Below are positions 27,623-39,367 of a stretch of 64,000 nt of DNA, one piece after another (positions within the stretch are counted from its first letter, which is position 1; each line of letters begins with the position of its first letter). Location of the stretch: positions 1 through 64,000 of the forward strand of contig NZ_CP129965.1 in NCBI RefSeq assembly GCF_030503635.1, written 5' to 3'. The position numbers were made by a program, and so were the translations under genes. The notes under the pieces were generated by a model. That model was not told the origin of the DNA and did not search any database. It worked only from the letters and a program-made list of their open reading frames with translations. The DNA comes from Corynebacterium sp. P3-F1. GTDB lineage: Bacteria; Actinomycetota; Actinomycetes; Mycobacteriales; Mycobacteriaceae.

Positions 27623-28204
27623 ATGACGAACGTCATCTACCTACTTGCGGCTGAGGAGGCCGAGACGTTGCCGCTTGAGGGCGGAAACTCCATCCTCCTG
27701 CCCAAGAACTACGACCTCGTCTGGTCCCTCGTTGTCTTCCTCGTCATCTTCCTGCTCTTCTGGAAGTACGTGCTTCCGCGGTTCCAAGAAGTTCTCGCTG
27801 AGCGCGAAGACAGGATCAAGGGTGGCATTGAGCGCGCTGAGTCCGCTCAGGCACAGGCCAAGGCTGCTCTGGAGAAGAACAACGCACAGCTCGCTGAGGC
27901 ACGCGCCGAAGCCGCCGAGATCCGCGAAGCCGCCCGCCAGAAGGGCAAGGAGATCGAAGCCGAAGCACGCGCCAACGCAGAAGCAGAGTCCCGCCGCATC
28001 GTCGAGAACGGCGAGAAGCAGCTTCAGGCTTCCCGCGAGCAGGTTGTCGCCGAGCTGCGCAACGAACTGGGCCAGAACTCCATCACGTTGGCTGAGGAAC
28101 TCCTCGGTGAGGAGCTGTCGGATTCCACCCGCCGCTCCAACACCATCGATTCCTTCCTGAGCCAGCTGGACACCGTCTCCGCCCGCTCGGCGACGCGGAA
28201 GTGA
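27623..28204 (+). CDS. atpF: ATP synthase Fo subunit b
   Basis: A 193-residue peripheral-stalk subunit. One membrane helix (about residues 28-47, [15 protein letters not shown]) is followed by a long charged, alanine-rich coiled coil (about 60-175) and a short C-terminal part that contacts subunit delta. It has the usual single-b build, without a fused delta domain, unlike mycobacterial AtpH. AGGAG lies upstream of the ATG. Confidence 0.95.
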   Translation: MTNVIYLLAAEEAETLPLEGGNSILLPKNYDLVWSLVVFLVIFLLFWKYVLPRFQEVLAEREDRIKGGIERAESAQAQAKAALEKNNAQLAEARAEAAEIREAARQKGKEIEAEARANAEAESRRIVENGEKQLQASREQVVAELRNELGQNSITLAEELLGEELSDSTRRSNTIDSFLSQLDTVSARSATRK

Positions 28205-28212
28205 GGTAGTCC

Positions 28213-29046
28213 ATGAGAGCAGCTAGCCGCGAAGCACAGACTCGGGTCGCCGAGAAACTGGACGCATTTCTGCGCAACTCCGGCGATTCCGTCTCCATCG
28301 CAGCACAGGTGGGAACCGAGCTCTTCCTCGTCGTGGACCAGCTCGAGCAGCACCGCCCGCTGCGTGTGGCAGTCGCAGACGCATCCCTTGCGCCTGAGCA
28401 ACGCTCCGGCATGATCAGCGACGTGTTCGGCAGCAAGGTGGCTGATGCCACCCTCGCCGTGCTGAAGCAAGCCGCTGAGCAGGAATGGTCAACCCCGCGC
28501 GAATTCCGCGAGGGCCTCGTGCACCTGGGCCGCCGCGCCCTCCTGCGCGGAGCCGAGAGCGAGGGCAAGCTCGAGCACGTTGAAAATGAGCTCTTTGCAC
28601 TGTCCCGCCTCCTCGAGCGCGAAGGCGAGCTGACCCAGCTGCTGTCCGACCGCCGCGCAACCGCGGACCAGAAGCGCCAGCTTCTGGCGAGCGTCCTGTA
28701 CGGCAAGGTGAGCATGTACACCGAAGCGCTTGCGCTCCAGGTGATCGGCCGCCCCGAGCACAACCCGGTCGACGACATCGCAGCGATCTCGCGCGAGTCC
28801 GCCGAGTTGACAGGAAAGACCGTTGCGGAGGTCACGTCGGCGACAGAGCTGACGGATGCGCAGCGCGACGCGCTGGCAGACAAGCTAGGCAAAATATACG
28901 GCCGCGAGATGGCCATCCACTCCGAGGTTGACCCCAGCCTCCTCGGCGGTGTGACCATCCGCGTTGGCGACGAGCTTATCGACGGCTCCACGCGCGGCAA
29001 ACTGTCGCGCCTGCGTGCCGACATGGCCGCCAACACGGCTTTCTAA
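28213..29046 (+). CDS. atpH: ATP synthase F1 subunit delta
   Basis: A 277-residue delta subunit (OSCP) linking the F1 head to the b stalk. It is about 90-100 residues longer than the E. coli protein, as is usual in actinobacteria; the extra part is N-terminal. The conserved C-terminal end reads [20 protein letters not shown] near residues 246-265. The codons for ELIDG contain a copy of the 11-base word (28974-28984). The stop overlaps the first possible atpA ATG by one base. Confidence 0.94.
   Translation: MRAASREAQTRVAEKLDAFLRNSGDSVSIAAQVGTELFLVVDQLEQHRPLRVAVADASLAPEQRSGMISDVFGSKVADATLAVLKQAAEQEWSTPREFREGLVHLGRRALLRGAESEGKLEHVENELFALSRLLEREGELTQLLSDRRATADQKRQLLASVLYGKVSMYTEALALQVIGRPEHNPVDDIAAISRESAELTGKTVAEVTSATELTDAQRDALADKLGKIYGREMAIHSEVDPSLLGGVTIRVGDELIDGSTRGKLSRLRADMAANTAF
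28974..28984 (+). repeat. Iterated 11-base word
   Basis: In atpH, coding ELIDG. Confidence 0.85.
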
Positions 29047-29087
29047 TGACGAAAATGCTGGAACAATCTACCGAGAGCAGGAAGAAC

Positions 29088-30734
29088 ATGGCGGAGCTGA
29101 CGATCTCCTCCGATGAGATCCGTAGCGCGATAGCGAACTACACCTCGAGCTACTCCGCGGAGGCCTCCCGTGAGGAGGTCGGCGTGGTGACGTCGGCTGC
29201 AGATGGTATTGCCCAGGTTTCCGGGCTGCCGGGCTGCATGACCAACGAGCTGCTTGAGTTCCCGAACGGCGTCATCGGCGTCGCACAGAACCTCGACACC
29301 GACTCCATCGGTGTTGTGGTCCTGGGTAATTTCGAGACCCTCACTGAGGGCGACAAAGTTGTGCGGACAGGTGAAGTCCTGTCCATCCCGGTCGGGGAGA
29401 ACTTCCTTGGCCGCGTGATCAACCCCCTGGGCCAGCCGATCGACGGCCTCGGCCCGATCGAGGCCGAAGAAGAGCGCGCGCTTGAACTTCAGGCCGCAGG
29501 CGTTCTCGACCGCCAGCCGGTCGAGGAGCCGATGCAGACGGGCATCAAGGCGATCGACGCCATGACCCCGATCGGCCGTGGACAGCGTCAGCTGATCATC
29601 GGCGACCGCAAGACCGGTAAGACCGCGGTCTGCATCGACACCATCCTCAACCAGAAGGCCTACTGGGAGACGGGCGACAAGACCAAGCAGGTCCGTTGCA
29701 TCTACGTCGCCATCGGCCAGAAGGGCTCGACCATCGCTGGTGTGCGCCGCACCCTCGAGGAGAATGGTGCACTGGAGTACACCACCATCGTGGCAGCTCC
29801 GGCATCCGACTCCGCAGGTTTCAAGTGGCTCGCACCGTTCGCCGGTGCAGCGCTGGGTCAGCACTGGATGTACCAGGGCAACCACGTCCTGGTCATCTAC
29901 GATGACTTGACCAAGCAGGCTGAGGCCTACCGTGCGATTTCGCTGCTGCTCCGCCGCCCTCCGGGCCGCGAGGCATACCCGGGCGACGTGTTCTACCTGC
30001 ACTCCCGTCTGCTCGAGCGCGCCGCCAAGCTTAACGACGAGCTCGGTGCCGGCTCCCTGACCGCCCTCCCGATCATCGAGACCAAGGCGAACGACGTCGG
30101 TGCCTTCATTCCGACCAACGTCATCTCGATCACGGACGGTCAGTGCTTCCTGCAGTCCGACCTCTTCAACCAGGGTGTGCGCCCGGCTATCGACGTCGGT
30201 ATCTCCGTCTCCCGTGTCGGTGGTGCCGCACAGACCAAGGGCATGAAGAAGGTCGCCGGTAACCTGCGTCTTGACTTGGCCGCCTACCGCGACCTGGAGT
30301 CCTTCGCAGCCTTCGCCTCCGACCTGGACGACGCCTCCAAGCGTCAGCTCGAGCGCGGGCAGCGCCTCGTCGAGCTGCTGAAGCAGGCCGAGAACTCGCC
30401 GCAGCCGGTCGAGTTCCAGATCATCTCCATCTACCTCGCCAACGAGGGCGCATTCGACTCCGTTCCCGTCGAAGATGTCCGTCGTTACGAGGCAGAGCTG
30501 CACGAGACGATCCGTGCCGAGGCCCCTGAGGTGTACGACCAGATCGACGGTGGTGTCGCACTGTCCGACGAGTCCAAGTCGACTCTGAAGTCCGTCAACG
30601 AGCGCTTCGCACGCAACTTCCAGCCCACCAACGAGGAGCACGTCGTCCGCGAGCCGGAGGCAAAGCCCCTCGACGAGGCGGATGTGTCGAAGAACCAGCT
30701 CAACGTTTCTCGTAAGTCGCAGAAGCGCGGCTAG
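29088..30734 (+). CDS. atpA: ATP synthase F1 subunit alpha
   Basis: A 548-residue non-catalytic nucleotide-binding subunit of the F1 head. The N terminus [20 protein letters not shown] matches the corynebacterial protein, so the ATG at 29088 is preferred. A longer start at 29046 overlaps the atpH stop and adds 14 residues; both are possible. The P-loop GDRKTGKTA lies near 174, and [13 protein letters not shown] with the arginine finger near 378. The C-terminal tail after about 510 is long and charged, as in corynebacteria. Confidence 0.96.
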   Translation: MAELTISSDEIRSAIANYTSSYSAEASREEVGVVTSAADGIAQVSGLPGCMTNELLEFPNGVIGVAQNLDTDSIGVVVLGNFETLTEGDKVVRTGEVLSIPVGENFLGRVINPLGQPIDGLGPIEAEEERALELQAAGVLDRQPVEEPMQTGIKAIDAMTPIGRGQRQLIIGDRKTGKTAVCIDTILNQKAYWETGDKTKQVRCIYVAIGQKGSTIAGVRRTLEENGALEYTTIVAAPASDSAGFKWLAPFAGAALGQHWMYQGNHVLVIYDDLTKQAEAYRAISLLLRRPPGREAYPGDVFYLHSRLLERAAKLNDELGAGSLTALPIIETKANDVGAFIPTNVISITDGQCFLQSDLFNQGVRPAIDVGISVSRVGGAAQTKGMKKVAGNLRLDLAAYRDLESFAAFASDLDDASKRQLERGQRLVELLKQAENSPQPVEFQIISIYLANEGAFDSVPVEDVRRYEAELHETIRAEAPEVYDQIDGGVALSDESKSTLKSVNERFARNFQPTNEEHVVREPEAKPLDEADVSKNQLNVSRKSQKRG

Positions 30735-30807
30735 TTCGTCCACTAAATCCGAACTAGGTAAGCGAATACGACTCACTACGACTTAAGAGAAAGGAGGAGC
30801 ACACACC

Positions 30808-31782
30808 ATGGCTACACTTCGCGAACTGCGTGACCGAATCCGGTCAGTCAATTCCACGAAGAAGATCACCAAGGCCCAGGAGCTGATCGCGACATCGCGG
30901 ATCACCAAAGCCCAGCAGCGCGTTGAAGCGGCCCAGCCGTACGCCAACGAGATGCAGGACATGATGGAGCGCCTCGTGTCGGCGACATCCCTGGACCACC
31001 CGATGCTTCGTGAACGCGAAAACGGCAAGGTGGCGGCAATGCTCGTGGTCACATCCGACCGCGGCATGGCCGGTGGCTACAACCACAACGTGCTCAAGAA
31101 AGCCGGCGAGCTGGAGCGCATGCTCCAGGACAACGGCTACGAGGTGGTCCGTTACGTGACCGGCGGCAAGGGCGTCAGCCACTACGACTTCCGCGATCAG
31201 GAGATCGCGGGAGAGTGGACCGGCTGGTCCCAGGACCCGTCGTGGGACGCCACCCACGATGTGCGGCAGCACATGATCCAAGGCTTCGAGGCAAGCTCCG
31301 AAGGTGAAGCGAAGTGGCGTGAAGGCATTCGCGGCGCCGAGGGGCAGGCTGTGCGCGGTTTCGACCAAGTGCACGTTGTGTACACGAAGTTCGTGTCCAT
31401 GCTGTCGCAGGAAGCCACTGTCCACCAGCTGCTTCCCATCGAGCCCGTGTTCCAGGACGTGGAGTTCGAGCAGGAAGACCTGTTGCACACGTCCGGCAAT
31501 GTCTTGCCGGACATGGATTTCGAGCCGGACGCAGATTCGCTCATGGAGCAGCTGCTTCCCGCTTACGTTTCCAGGTCGCTCTACTCGATCTTCCTGGAAG
31601 CGTCGGCAGCCGAGTCCGCGTCGCGACGCACCGCGATGAAGAACGCGACGGACAACGCAACCGAACTTGCCGGCGAGCTCTCGCGTGAAGCGAACCAGCT
31701 TCGCCAGGCGAAGATCACCCAGGAAATCACCGAGATTATCGGCGGCGCTGGCGCGTTGTCCGGTAGCGGAGAAAGTGACTAG
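30808..31782 (+). CDS. atpG: ATP synthase F1 subunit gamma
   Basis: A 324-residue central rotor shaft. The N-terminal helix ATLRELRDRIRSVNSTKKITKA and the C-terminal helix SRRTAMKNATDNATELAGEL form the coiled coil. The middle Rossmann part contains TSDRGMAGGYN near 81. An actinobacterial loop near residues 160-190 enlarges the protein beyond the E. coli 287. AAAGGAGG upstream of the ATG is a very strong ribosome site. Confidence 0.95.
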   Translation: MATLRELRDRIRSVNSTKKITKAQELIATSRITKAQQRVEAAQPYANEMQDMMERLVSATSLDHPMLRERENGKVAAMLVVTSDRGMAGGYNHNVLKKAGELERMLQDNGYEVVRYVTGGKGVSHYDFRDQEIAGEWTGWSQDPSWDATHDVRQHMIQGFEASSEGEAKWREGIRGAEGQAVRGFDQVHVVYTKFVSMLSQEATVHQLLPIEPVFQDVEFEQEDLLHTSGNVLPDMDFEPDADSLMEQLLPAYVSRSLYSIFLEASAAESASRRTAMKNATDNATELAGELSREANQLRQAKITQEITEIIGGAGALSGSGESD

Positions 31783-33336
<1,554 letters not shown>

Positions 33337-33345
33337 GAGTAGCTC

Positions 33346-33708
33346 ATGGCTGAAATCACCGCGCACCTCGTTTCGGTTGAGCGCAAGCTGTGGTCCGGAG
33401 AGGCGACGGTTGTTACCGCTCAGACCACTGAAGGTGAGATCGGCGTGTTGCCTGGCCACCAACCCTTCTTGGGTCAGCTCAAGGAGAATGGCGTTGTGAC
33501 CATCACCCCGGTCGACGGCGACAAGATCGTCGCGGCCGTCCAGGGTGGGTTCGTCTCGGTGACTGGAGACAAGGTCACCATCCTGGCGGACTACGCGATC
33601 TTCGCCGACGAGGTCGACTCCAACGAGGCTTTCGACGAGGACGACCCCATGTCGAAGGCACGCCACGAAGCGGAGCAAGCAGCTTTGCGACGTAGCGGCA
33701 ACGCCTAA
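33346..33708 (+). CDS. atpC: ATP synthase F1 subunit epsilon
   Basis: A 120-residue epsilon subunit that couples the rotor to the c-ring. The N-terminal beta-sandwich (about 1-85) has [19 protein letters not shown] and [16 protein letters not shown]. The C-terminal helix is shortened to about 25 residues, as in actinobacteria, so the long inhibitory helix of E. coli is absent. Last gene of the operon. Confidence 0.95.
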   Translation: MAEITAHLVSVERKLWSGEATVVTAQTTEGEIGVLPGHQPFLGQLKENGVVTITPVDGDKIVAAVQGGFVSVTGDKVTILADYAIFADEVDSNEAFDEDDPMSKARHEAEQAALRRSGNA

Positions 33709-33719
33709 GCTCTCCCTCC

Positions 33720-33761
33720 CCGCCCGAACCCTGCCACTGGCTGGTCCGGGCGGTTTCTTTT
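33720..33761 (+). terminator. Rho-independent terminator of the atp operon
   Basis: CCGCCCGAACC (33720-33730) pairs with GGTCCGGGCGG (33743-33753) with one mismatch, followed directly by TTTCTTTT. Confidence 0.85.
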
Positions 33762-33898
33762 GCGCCGTATTGTTACTCGCCGCTTAATCCATCCCGCCCG
33801 CGCTGCGCAATCCATTGCAGCGATACCGTGCTTCGATGGGGGGAGTCCAACTTTTGGCGGTTAAATTCTCGCAACTTGAGTTATTAGACTGATCCTTT

Positions 33899-34357
33899 AT
33901 GAAGCTTATGGGGTTCCTCTGCGTTGCAGTAGCGATCGTGCTGCTGGCCGGTGCGTTGTGGAGGTTCCTGACAGTGCGGAATAACGGCACTCCTGCGCTG
34001 CTTCGGCAGCTTCCAGCGTCGGGTAGCCATGGTTGGCGCCACGGCATTGCTGTGTACACCGGAGAAACGATGCGGTTCTTCAAGCTGCGTTCGTTGTCTT
34101 TTTCCGCTGATCTGGAGCTTGATCGCTCGACGCTCGCTATCACCGGTAACCGTCAAGCCACCGAGACCGAACGGGATTTCATGCCCGGGGTTGAGGTGGT
34201 TGTTCTGTTTTCCTCGCAGGCTGAGGAGTATGAATTTGCGGCTAACCACCGCGCTGCCATGGCTCTGATCTCATGGGTCGAGTCCGCTCCGGACAGCAGG
34301 CAGGTGCGCACGGACATGAATTGTTTGCACCAGCGGGCCTTCCGCGGCGGCGTCTAA
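33899..34357 (+). CDS. DUF2550 membrane-anchored protein
   Basis: A 152-residue protein of the actinobacterial DUF2550 family, found just after atpC in corynebacteria and mycobacteria (Rv1312 place). One N-terminal membrane helix (about 3-22) is followed by a soluble part with GWRHGIAVYTGETMRFFKLRSLS near residue 45, the family hallmark. Its function is unknown. The ATG at 33899 is in-frame with a second ATG three codons later. A TTAGACT box about eight bases upstream could serve a short-leader transcript. Confidence 0.8.
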   Translation: MKLMGFLCVAVAIVLLAGALWRFLTVRNNGTPALLRQLPASGSHGWRHGIAVYTGETMRFFKLRSLSFSADLELDRSTLAITGNRQATETERDFMPGVEVVVLFSSQAEEYEFAANHRAAMALISWVESAPDSRQVRTDMNCLHQRAFRGGV

Positions 34358-34542
34358 CTTGTTTGAACTGTCTGTCCTCTCTGATCTTTCCTCGCTGCCT
34401 GAGTCAATAGCGGCAGCGGTTCTTGGGCCCGGCCGGTGATAGGCCGGCGGTAGCGGGCCTGGCGGTCGTTCGGACCCTGAGTGGCCATCACGGGCAGGGT
34501 CGCCGGGAGTTACACACGACGGCGACGCTAGGGTAGGAAGCT

Positions 34543-35235
34543 ATGCGTCTAGTTATCGCCCACTGCTCGGTGGATTACGTCGGCCGCTTGGATGCGCATT
34601 TGCCACTCGCGGACAGGTTGATCATGGTGAAGGCGGATGGCTCCCTGTCGGTCCACGCTGATGACCGCGCCTACAAACCGTTGAACTGGATGACACCGCC
34701 GTGCACGATTGTCGAGGAACCGATTCTGGACCTGGACGGTGACGAGACCGGTGCACAGCTCTGGGTGGTGGAGAACCCGAGGGGTGAACAGTTGCGCGTG
34801 ACCATTGAGGAGATTCATTCGGACGTGACGTACGACCTTGGTGTGGATCCCGGGTTGATCAAGGACGGTGTTGAGGCGCACTTGCAGGAGTTGCTCGCGG
34901 AGCACATCACGACGCTCGGCGAAGGCTTCACCCTCGTGCGCCGCGAATATCCGACGCCATTGGGCCCCGTCGACATCATGGCTAAAGACGCCGATGGTGG
35001 GGCCGTGGCCGTGGAGGTTAAGCGCCGGGGCAATATCGACGGTGTCGAGCAGCTGACCCGATACGTCGAGATGCTGAGCCGGGATGCGCTGATTGGTCCG
35101 GTGAAAGGTGTCTTTGCAGCGCAGGAGATCAAGCCGCAGGCGCGCACGCTCGCCGAGGACCGCGGGATCACGTGCGTCACCCTCGATTACGACGAGTTGC
35201 GCGGCATCGAATCCAACGAGTTGCGTCTGTTTTAG
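34543..35235 (+). CDS. nucS: Mismatch endonuclease NucS (EndoMS)
   Basis: A 230-residue enzyme of the NucS/EndoMS family, which cuts both DNA strands at mismatches and replaces MutS-MutL repair in actinobacteria. The N-terminal dimer domain (about 1-110) is followed by a RecB-like nuclease domain with [21 protein letters not shown] near 143-163 and a downstream glutamine in GVEQLTRY. The C terminus ends LRLF, the place of the sliding-clamp motif described for C. glutamicum EndoMS. A TAGGGT box eight bases before the ATG suggests a leaderless message. A CCGGCC/GGCCGG hairpin lies upstream at 34429-34447. Confidence 0.95.
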   Translation: MRLVIAHCSVDYVGRLDAHLPLADRLIMVKADGSLSVHADDRAYKPLNWMTPPCTIVEEPILDLDGDETGAQLWVVENPRGEQLRVTIEEIHSDVTYDLGVDPGLIKDGVEAHLQELLAEHITTLGEGFTLVRREYPTPLGPVDIMAKDADGGAVAVEVKRRGNIDGVEQLTRYVEMLSRDALIGPVKGVFAAQEIKPQARTLAEDRGITCVTLDYDELRGIESNELRLF

Positions 35236-35253
35236 GGAGGGGAGGGGGTTAGG

Positions 35254-35529
35254 GTGCCGCGGAGGAATCGTCGATACGCGCAGCAATTGCGTCCTCTTCC
35301 CCGTGACGGGGGCACGTACTGGGGCACGCGCGAGGAGGAAGGTCCGCACGGCGATATCTACCTGGTCCGGCAGATCGGATCGGCGTCAGCGACGAAGTTC
35401 TACGTGTGCCCCCGCTGCAACCAAAACATTCCGCCGGGGGTTGCGCACATTGTGGCGTGGCCGCGGGACACTGGCGGGCGCGGGGATGACAGGAGGCATT
35501 GGCATCGGCACTGCTGGGAGCGTCGTTAG
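35254..35529 (+). CDS. Small putative zinc-binding protein next to nucS
   Basis: A 91-residue basic protein starting at a GTG with GGAGGGGG upstream, 18 bases after nucS. CPRCNQNIPPGVAHIVAWP (about 49-67) and HWHRHC near the C terminus look like a CxxC...HxxC zinc site. Related small proteins, often labelled ATP/GTP-binding without evidence, follow nucS in other corynebacteria as I recall. The site resembles an HNH or zinc-ribbon remnant, so a DNA-related role with NucS is possible but unproven. Its stop overlaps the convergent HNH gene stop by three bases. Confidence 0.7.
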   Translation: MPRRNRRYAQQLRPLPRDGGTYWGTREEEGPHGDIYLVRQIGSASATKFYVCPRCNQNIPPGVAHIVAWPRDTGGRGDDRRHWHRHCWERR

Positions 35530-36674
35530 GCGAAAAGGGTGTTCATCGCTCCCCGTGTCGTGTTGCGCACGAGGTAGCCGCGCGGGGAGCGCCATACGGG
35601 CGTGCCCGCGACATTGACGATCCGTCCGCGTCGCGCGCGCTGCGGGTCGTCGTCGTTGACGCGGTTGTGGTAACGGCACAACGGCGCGAGGTTGGCAAGA
35701 TTCGTCTCCCCACCGCGCTTCCACGCCGTGATGTGGTGGATTTCGCAAGCGTCGGCGCCGTGCCGGCAGCCGGGCACTGGGCACGTGGGGCTTGTTGCGC
35801 GGGCGAGGGTGCGCTGCTTCGCATTCGCTAATCGACGTCCGCGGTACAGGTTCACAGCCCCTTCCTCCGGGTGGAATGTGGCGGCTTCGAGGTAATTCTC
35901 CGCTGTGGCGTAGTACTGGTTGAGAAATTCTGCGCCGGTCATGGTGGTGCCGTCGGTGAGTTGCAGTATCGTTTCGTCGCCTTCACCTTTGTGGATCTTC
36001 ACCCATTCGTGGAGCGGAATGAGCAGAAGAGGACGCGGCACCGCGTAAGGAACGCCTGCGGTGGCGGTGCTGGGTGGCTCGCTGCCGCCGTCCTCGCCGC
36101 TGTTCCCGTCGCTCTGGCTGCCTGGCGGGTTGTAACCGCGCATGAGCCGCAGGAAACTCTCGAGCATTTGTGGTGCGACTGGCTTGGAGGTGTCGGCACC
36201 TATGGTCAGTGCGCGCTCAAGGTCGGCCATGTCGCGCTCGTCGGCGGTGACTGTCATGGTGCGGCGTCTTGCCCTCGACCGAGAGAATGTGACCTGCTTG
36301 CGGGGCGGGGGAGGAGAGTCCTCACCGGGCACGAGGCGTTTGGCTAGGCGTGCGAGGGCTTTGTAGTCGCCGTCGGCGTCGAGAAGCGAAAGGCGCAGTT
36401 TCGCTTTCGCGCGGTTCGAAGCGATCTTCCTGATTTTCCGCTCGATGAGGGCAAGCTGGTCTAAGGAAAGTGAGCTTCGGTGCGCCTTCTCGCGTGCGAG
36501 GCGCTGCTTCTGCGGCGATGTCGTGGGGCCGAAATACGTCCCGTGGAGTTTGCCCCACGCATTCGCCCGATTGGGGTCGAGGCCCGCGTCGAGTGCGGCC
36601 TGCTTGTCGAAGCCCTCCAGCACCTCCATCGCCGAGGCCGTCATCGTCTTGATCAGGTTCTCGAATGCTGTCAT
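35526..36674 (-). CDS. HNH endonuclease-domain protein, DUF222-like
   Basis: A 382-residue protein of the group common in actinobacteria, often in several copies per genome. A long helical N-terminal part (about 1-180, with a basic ARRRTMTVTADERDMADLERAL segment) is followed by a linker. The C-terminal HNH site reads CPVPGCRHGADACEIHHITAWKRGG and then NLAPLCRYHNR, which has the zinc cysteines and the catalytic histidine pair. Some members are intein or mobile-element related; the role is unknown. A leaderless TAGCGT box lies seven bases before the ATG. The 3' end overlaps the zinc protein gene tail to tail. Confidence 0.83.
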   Translation of the reverse strand: MTAFENLIKTMTASAMEVLEGFDKQAALDAGLDPNRANAWGKLHGTYFGPTTSPQKQRLAREKAHRSSLSLDQLALIERKIRKIASNRAKAKLRLSLLDADGDYKALARLAKRLVPGEDSPPPPRKQVTFSRSRARRRTMTVTADERDMADLERALTIGADTSKPVAPQMLESFLRLMRGYNPPGSQSDGNSGEDGGSEPPSTATAGVPYAVPRPLLLIPLHEWVKIHKGEGDETILQLTDGTTMTGAEFLNQYYATAENYLEAATFHPEEGAVNLYRGRRLANAKQRTLARATSPTCPVPGCRHGADACEIHHITAWKRGGETNLANLAPLCRYHNRVNDDDPQRARRGRIVNVAGTPVWRSPRGYLVRNTTRGAMNTLFA

Positions 36675-36984
36675 ACGTGGAACGCTAGCGCTCGGTCAAA
36701 CCAGGTGTAAAGGCCTAGAAGTCCACCATAATGGACATTTTCACGGAACCGCCACGTGCCGAATGTGAACGGAGTGCACTGGGTAATCACCCGCGCTAGA
36801 GGAAGACTCGTGATGCGCGAATCCGGCCCCACATCGCATCGGCGCGGGGTGTGGGCATGTCGAGGCCGAGGGTCTGGCGCGCTGTCACTAGGGCGTGCAC
36901 CGGGAGTGCGCGCATTTCGGGCGCGCCGGAGGGCAGTGCGGGTGATGAGCCCGCGGTGCCGGCGCTGAGCCCGCGCTGCAACTG
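36675..36984. other. Gap between glgB and the HNH gene
   Basis: In this 310-base gap I see the HNH promoter (minus strand TAGCGT at 36687-36682 with a TTTACA 18 bases further upstream) and a small GTCCA/TGGAC hairpin near 36720-36735. I see no coding frame with a ribosome site, no tRNA and no clear terminator for glgB. Confidence 0.5.
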
Positions 36985-39201
36985 CTACCGCAACCGGTAG
37001 AACTGCGTGCTCATCGCCGGGACGTGGAAGGACGCCGACTGCTCGAAGCTGTCCCACGGCTGGGGCTCGGTGGGGACGGCGGCCTCCAGCGCGTTGCCTG
37101 CACCGTGGTAGCGGGCTTCGTCGGTGTTGAGGATGAGCTCCCATTCGCCGGCGCGGGGCAGACCCAGGCGGTAGTTGGGCTGGGATGCGCCAGAGAGGTT
37201 GATGACGGCAAGCACCGGTGTGGCATCCACACCCCAGCGGATGTAGGCCAGGATGTTGTGCTCGGAGTCGTCACCCTTGATCCACTGGAAGCCCATGGGG
37301 GTGTTGTCCTGGCTGTACAGGGCGGGGGTGTCGCGGTACAGGTGGTTCAGGTCGCGGACGAGGGTGCGGATGCCGTCGTGGTATTCGCTGTCCCAGCCCT
37401 CGAGGTCGTCCCAGTTGACGGACCCGGCTTCGGCCCATTCGGTGGTCTGACCGAACTCGCAGCCCATGAACATCAGCTGCTTGCCGGGGTGGGAGTACAT
37501 GTACGCGAAGAGGTTGCGCACGCCAGCGGCCTTGTTCCAGGAATCGCCGGGCATGCGCTCCCACAGGGATCCCTTGCCGTGGACGACTTCGTCGTGGCTG
37601 AACGGCAGGACGTAGCGCTCGGAGAATGCGTAGACGAGGGAGAAGGTGATCTCGTGGTGGTGGTAAGAGCGGTGAACGGGGTCGAGGGAGAAGTACTCGA
37701 GGGTGTCGTTCATCCAGCCCATGTTCCATTTCAGCGAAAAGCCGAGGCCGTCGGCGGAGGTCTGGGCGGTCACGCCGGGCCACGCGGTGGATTCCTCGGC
37801 GATGGTGAGAACGCCGGGGTGGGTGCGTTGGACGGTGGCGTTGACTTCCTGCAGGAATTGGACGGCGTCAAGGTTTTCGCGGCCGCCGAACTGGTTCGGC
37901 AGCCATTCGCCCGGGTTGCGGGAGTAGTCGAGGTAGAGCATTGAGGCGACGGCGTCGACGCGGATGCCGTCGAGGTGGAATTCCTCGAACCAGTACAGGG
38001 CGTTGGCGACGAGGAAGTTGCGTACTTCGTTGCGGCCGAAGTCGAAGACGTAGGTGCCCCAGTCTTTCTGTTCGCCGCGGCGCCAGTCGGGGTGTTCGTA
38101 GAGGGGGGTGCCGTCGAAACGCGCGAGCGCCCATTCATCTTTGGGGAAGTGCGCGGGAACCCAGTCGACGATGACGCCGATGCCCGCATTGTGCAGCTTG
38201 TTGACGAGGTACCGGAAATCATCCGGCGTTCCCCAGCGCGCGGTGGGGGCGTAGTAGCCGGTGACCTGGTAGCCCCATGACCCGCCGAAGGGGTGCTCGG
38301 CGACGGGGAGGAATTCGACGTGCGTGAAGCCGTTCTCCTGCAGGTAGGGGACGAGCTCGTTGGCGAGTTCGCGGTAGCCGTAGCCGACGCGCCATGAGCC
38401 GATGTGAACCTCGTAGACGCTCATCGGGGCGTTGGCTGCGTCGGTGCCGGGGCGTGCGGCCATCCATTCGTGGTCGGTCCACGCGTATTTGTCGACGTCC
38501 GCGACCACGGAGACGGTCTCCGGCGGGGTCTTTGTCTGCTTCGCCAACGGATCCGCTTTATCGACGGCACGTCCGTCCGCCCCCTGCACCGTGAACTTGT
38601 ATTCGGCGCCGGGTTCAATGCCGGGGATGAAGATCTCCCAGATGCCGGTGGAGCCGAGGGTGCGCATCGGGTACTGGTTGGGGTTCCAGTTGCAGAACTC
38701 TCCGATGACGGCGACACCCTGGGCGTTGGGGGCCCACACCGCGAAGGAGGTGCCTTTCACCTCGCCCATCGAGGTGTTGTACGTGTGCTGGTTGGCGCCG
38801 AGCACTTCCCAGAGACGCTCATGGCGGCCTTCGCCGATGAGGTGGAGGTCGAAGGAGGTCAGAGTCGGCAGAAAGTGGTACGGATCGGCGATGATGACGG
38901 GGTCGCCCTCCGGGTAGGTGACCTGGAGGCGGTAGTCGGGCGCTAGGTCGTCGCTAAGCGGCAGCACCCAGATGTCGTCGCCGATCGGGGTCATGGGCAC
39001 GCCTTCGTTGTGGATGAGCACTTCCACGTGGGTTGCACCGAGGAGGCGTGTGCGGATCACAGAGCCTGTCGACGTCGCGTGCCATCCGTAAAAGTCGTGC
39101 GGGGCATGGTGCTTGCACTCGAGGAGTCGGCGCCGGTCCTCGTCGGGAATAAAGTGCGCCGGTTCCAGCTGTGCGGGGGTGTCGTCGAAGCCGGAGGTCA
39201 T
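36985..39201 (-). CDS. glgB: 1,4-alpha-glucan branching enzyme GlgB
   Basis: A 738-residue GH13 enzyme that makes alpha-1,6 branches in glycogen or alpha-glucan. It has an N-terminal CBM48 pair (about 25-250, with VWAPNAQGVAVIGEFCNWN), the catalytic barrel with VYEVHIGSW near 265, the nucleophile in GIRVDAVASMLYLDYSR near 415, the acid in AEEST near 470 and SHDEVVHGKGS near 535. A C-terminal beta domain follows. The ATG at 39201 has AGGAA upstream and is preferred to a longer frame. It follows glgE on the same strand with a 166-base gap, the classic GlgE-pathway pairing. Confidence 0.96.
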   Translation of the reverse strand: MTSGFDDTPAQLEPAHFIPDEDRRRLLECKHHAPHDFYGWHATSTGSVIRTRLLGATHVEVLIHNEGVPMTPIGDDIWVLPLSDDLAPDYRLQVTYPEGDPVIIADPYHFLPTLTSFDLHLIGEGRHERLWEVLGANQHTYNTSMGEVKGTSFAVWAPNAQGVAVIGEFCNWNPNQYPMRTLGSTGIWEIFIPGIEPGAEYKFTVQGADGRAVDKADPLAKQTKTPPETVSVVADVDKYAWTDHEWMAARPGTDAANAPMSVYEVHIGSWRVGYGYRELANELVPYLQENGFTHVEFLPVAEHPFGGSWGYQVTGYYAPTARWGTPDDFRYLVNKLHNAGIGVIVDWVPAHFPKDEWALARFDGTPLYEHPDWRRGEQKDWGTYVFDFGRNEVRNFLVANALYWFEEFHLDGIRVDAVASMLYLDYSRNPGEWLPNQFGGRENLDAVQFLQEVNATVQRTHPGVLTIAEESTAWPGVTAQTSADGLGFSLKWNMGWMNDTLEYFSLDPVHRSYHHHEITFSLVYAFSERYVLPFSHDEVVHGKGSLWERMPGDSWNKAAGVRNLFAYMYSHPGKQLMFMGCEFGQTTEWAEAGSVNWDDLEGWDSEYHDGIRTLVRDLNHLYRDTPALYSQDNTPMGFQWIKGDDSEHNILAYIRWGVDATPVLAVINLSGASQPNYRLGLPRAGEWELILNTDEARYHGAGNALEAAVPTEPQPWDSFEQSASFHVPAMSTQFYRLR

Positions 39202-39367
39202 GATGTTCCTTTGCCTGATCGGTGTGGTGTGTCTGTCTGAGTTGGGTCTATTTGCGCTGTGTATGTCGGCTGGGGTGGCGCACGGCGGTCGATGCACTCT
39301 GGTGGCTGCACGGTGTCACGGTGTCACAGTGACGTGGCCGCCGGCACACCCCGCTTGTGGGGCCATC

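Noticed and set aside
30765..30778. A functional T7 promoter
   Set aside because: Only the core matches, the initiation bases differ, and no phage polymerase or phage genes are seen.
36756..36968. A 70-codon plus-strand ORF between glgB and the HNH gene
   Set aside because: No ribosome site, arginine-rich composition typical of random GC-rich frames, and it lies within the gap between two minus-strand genes.
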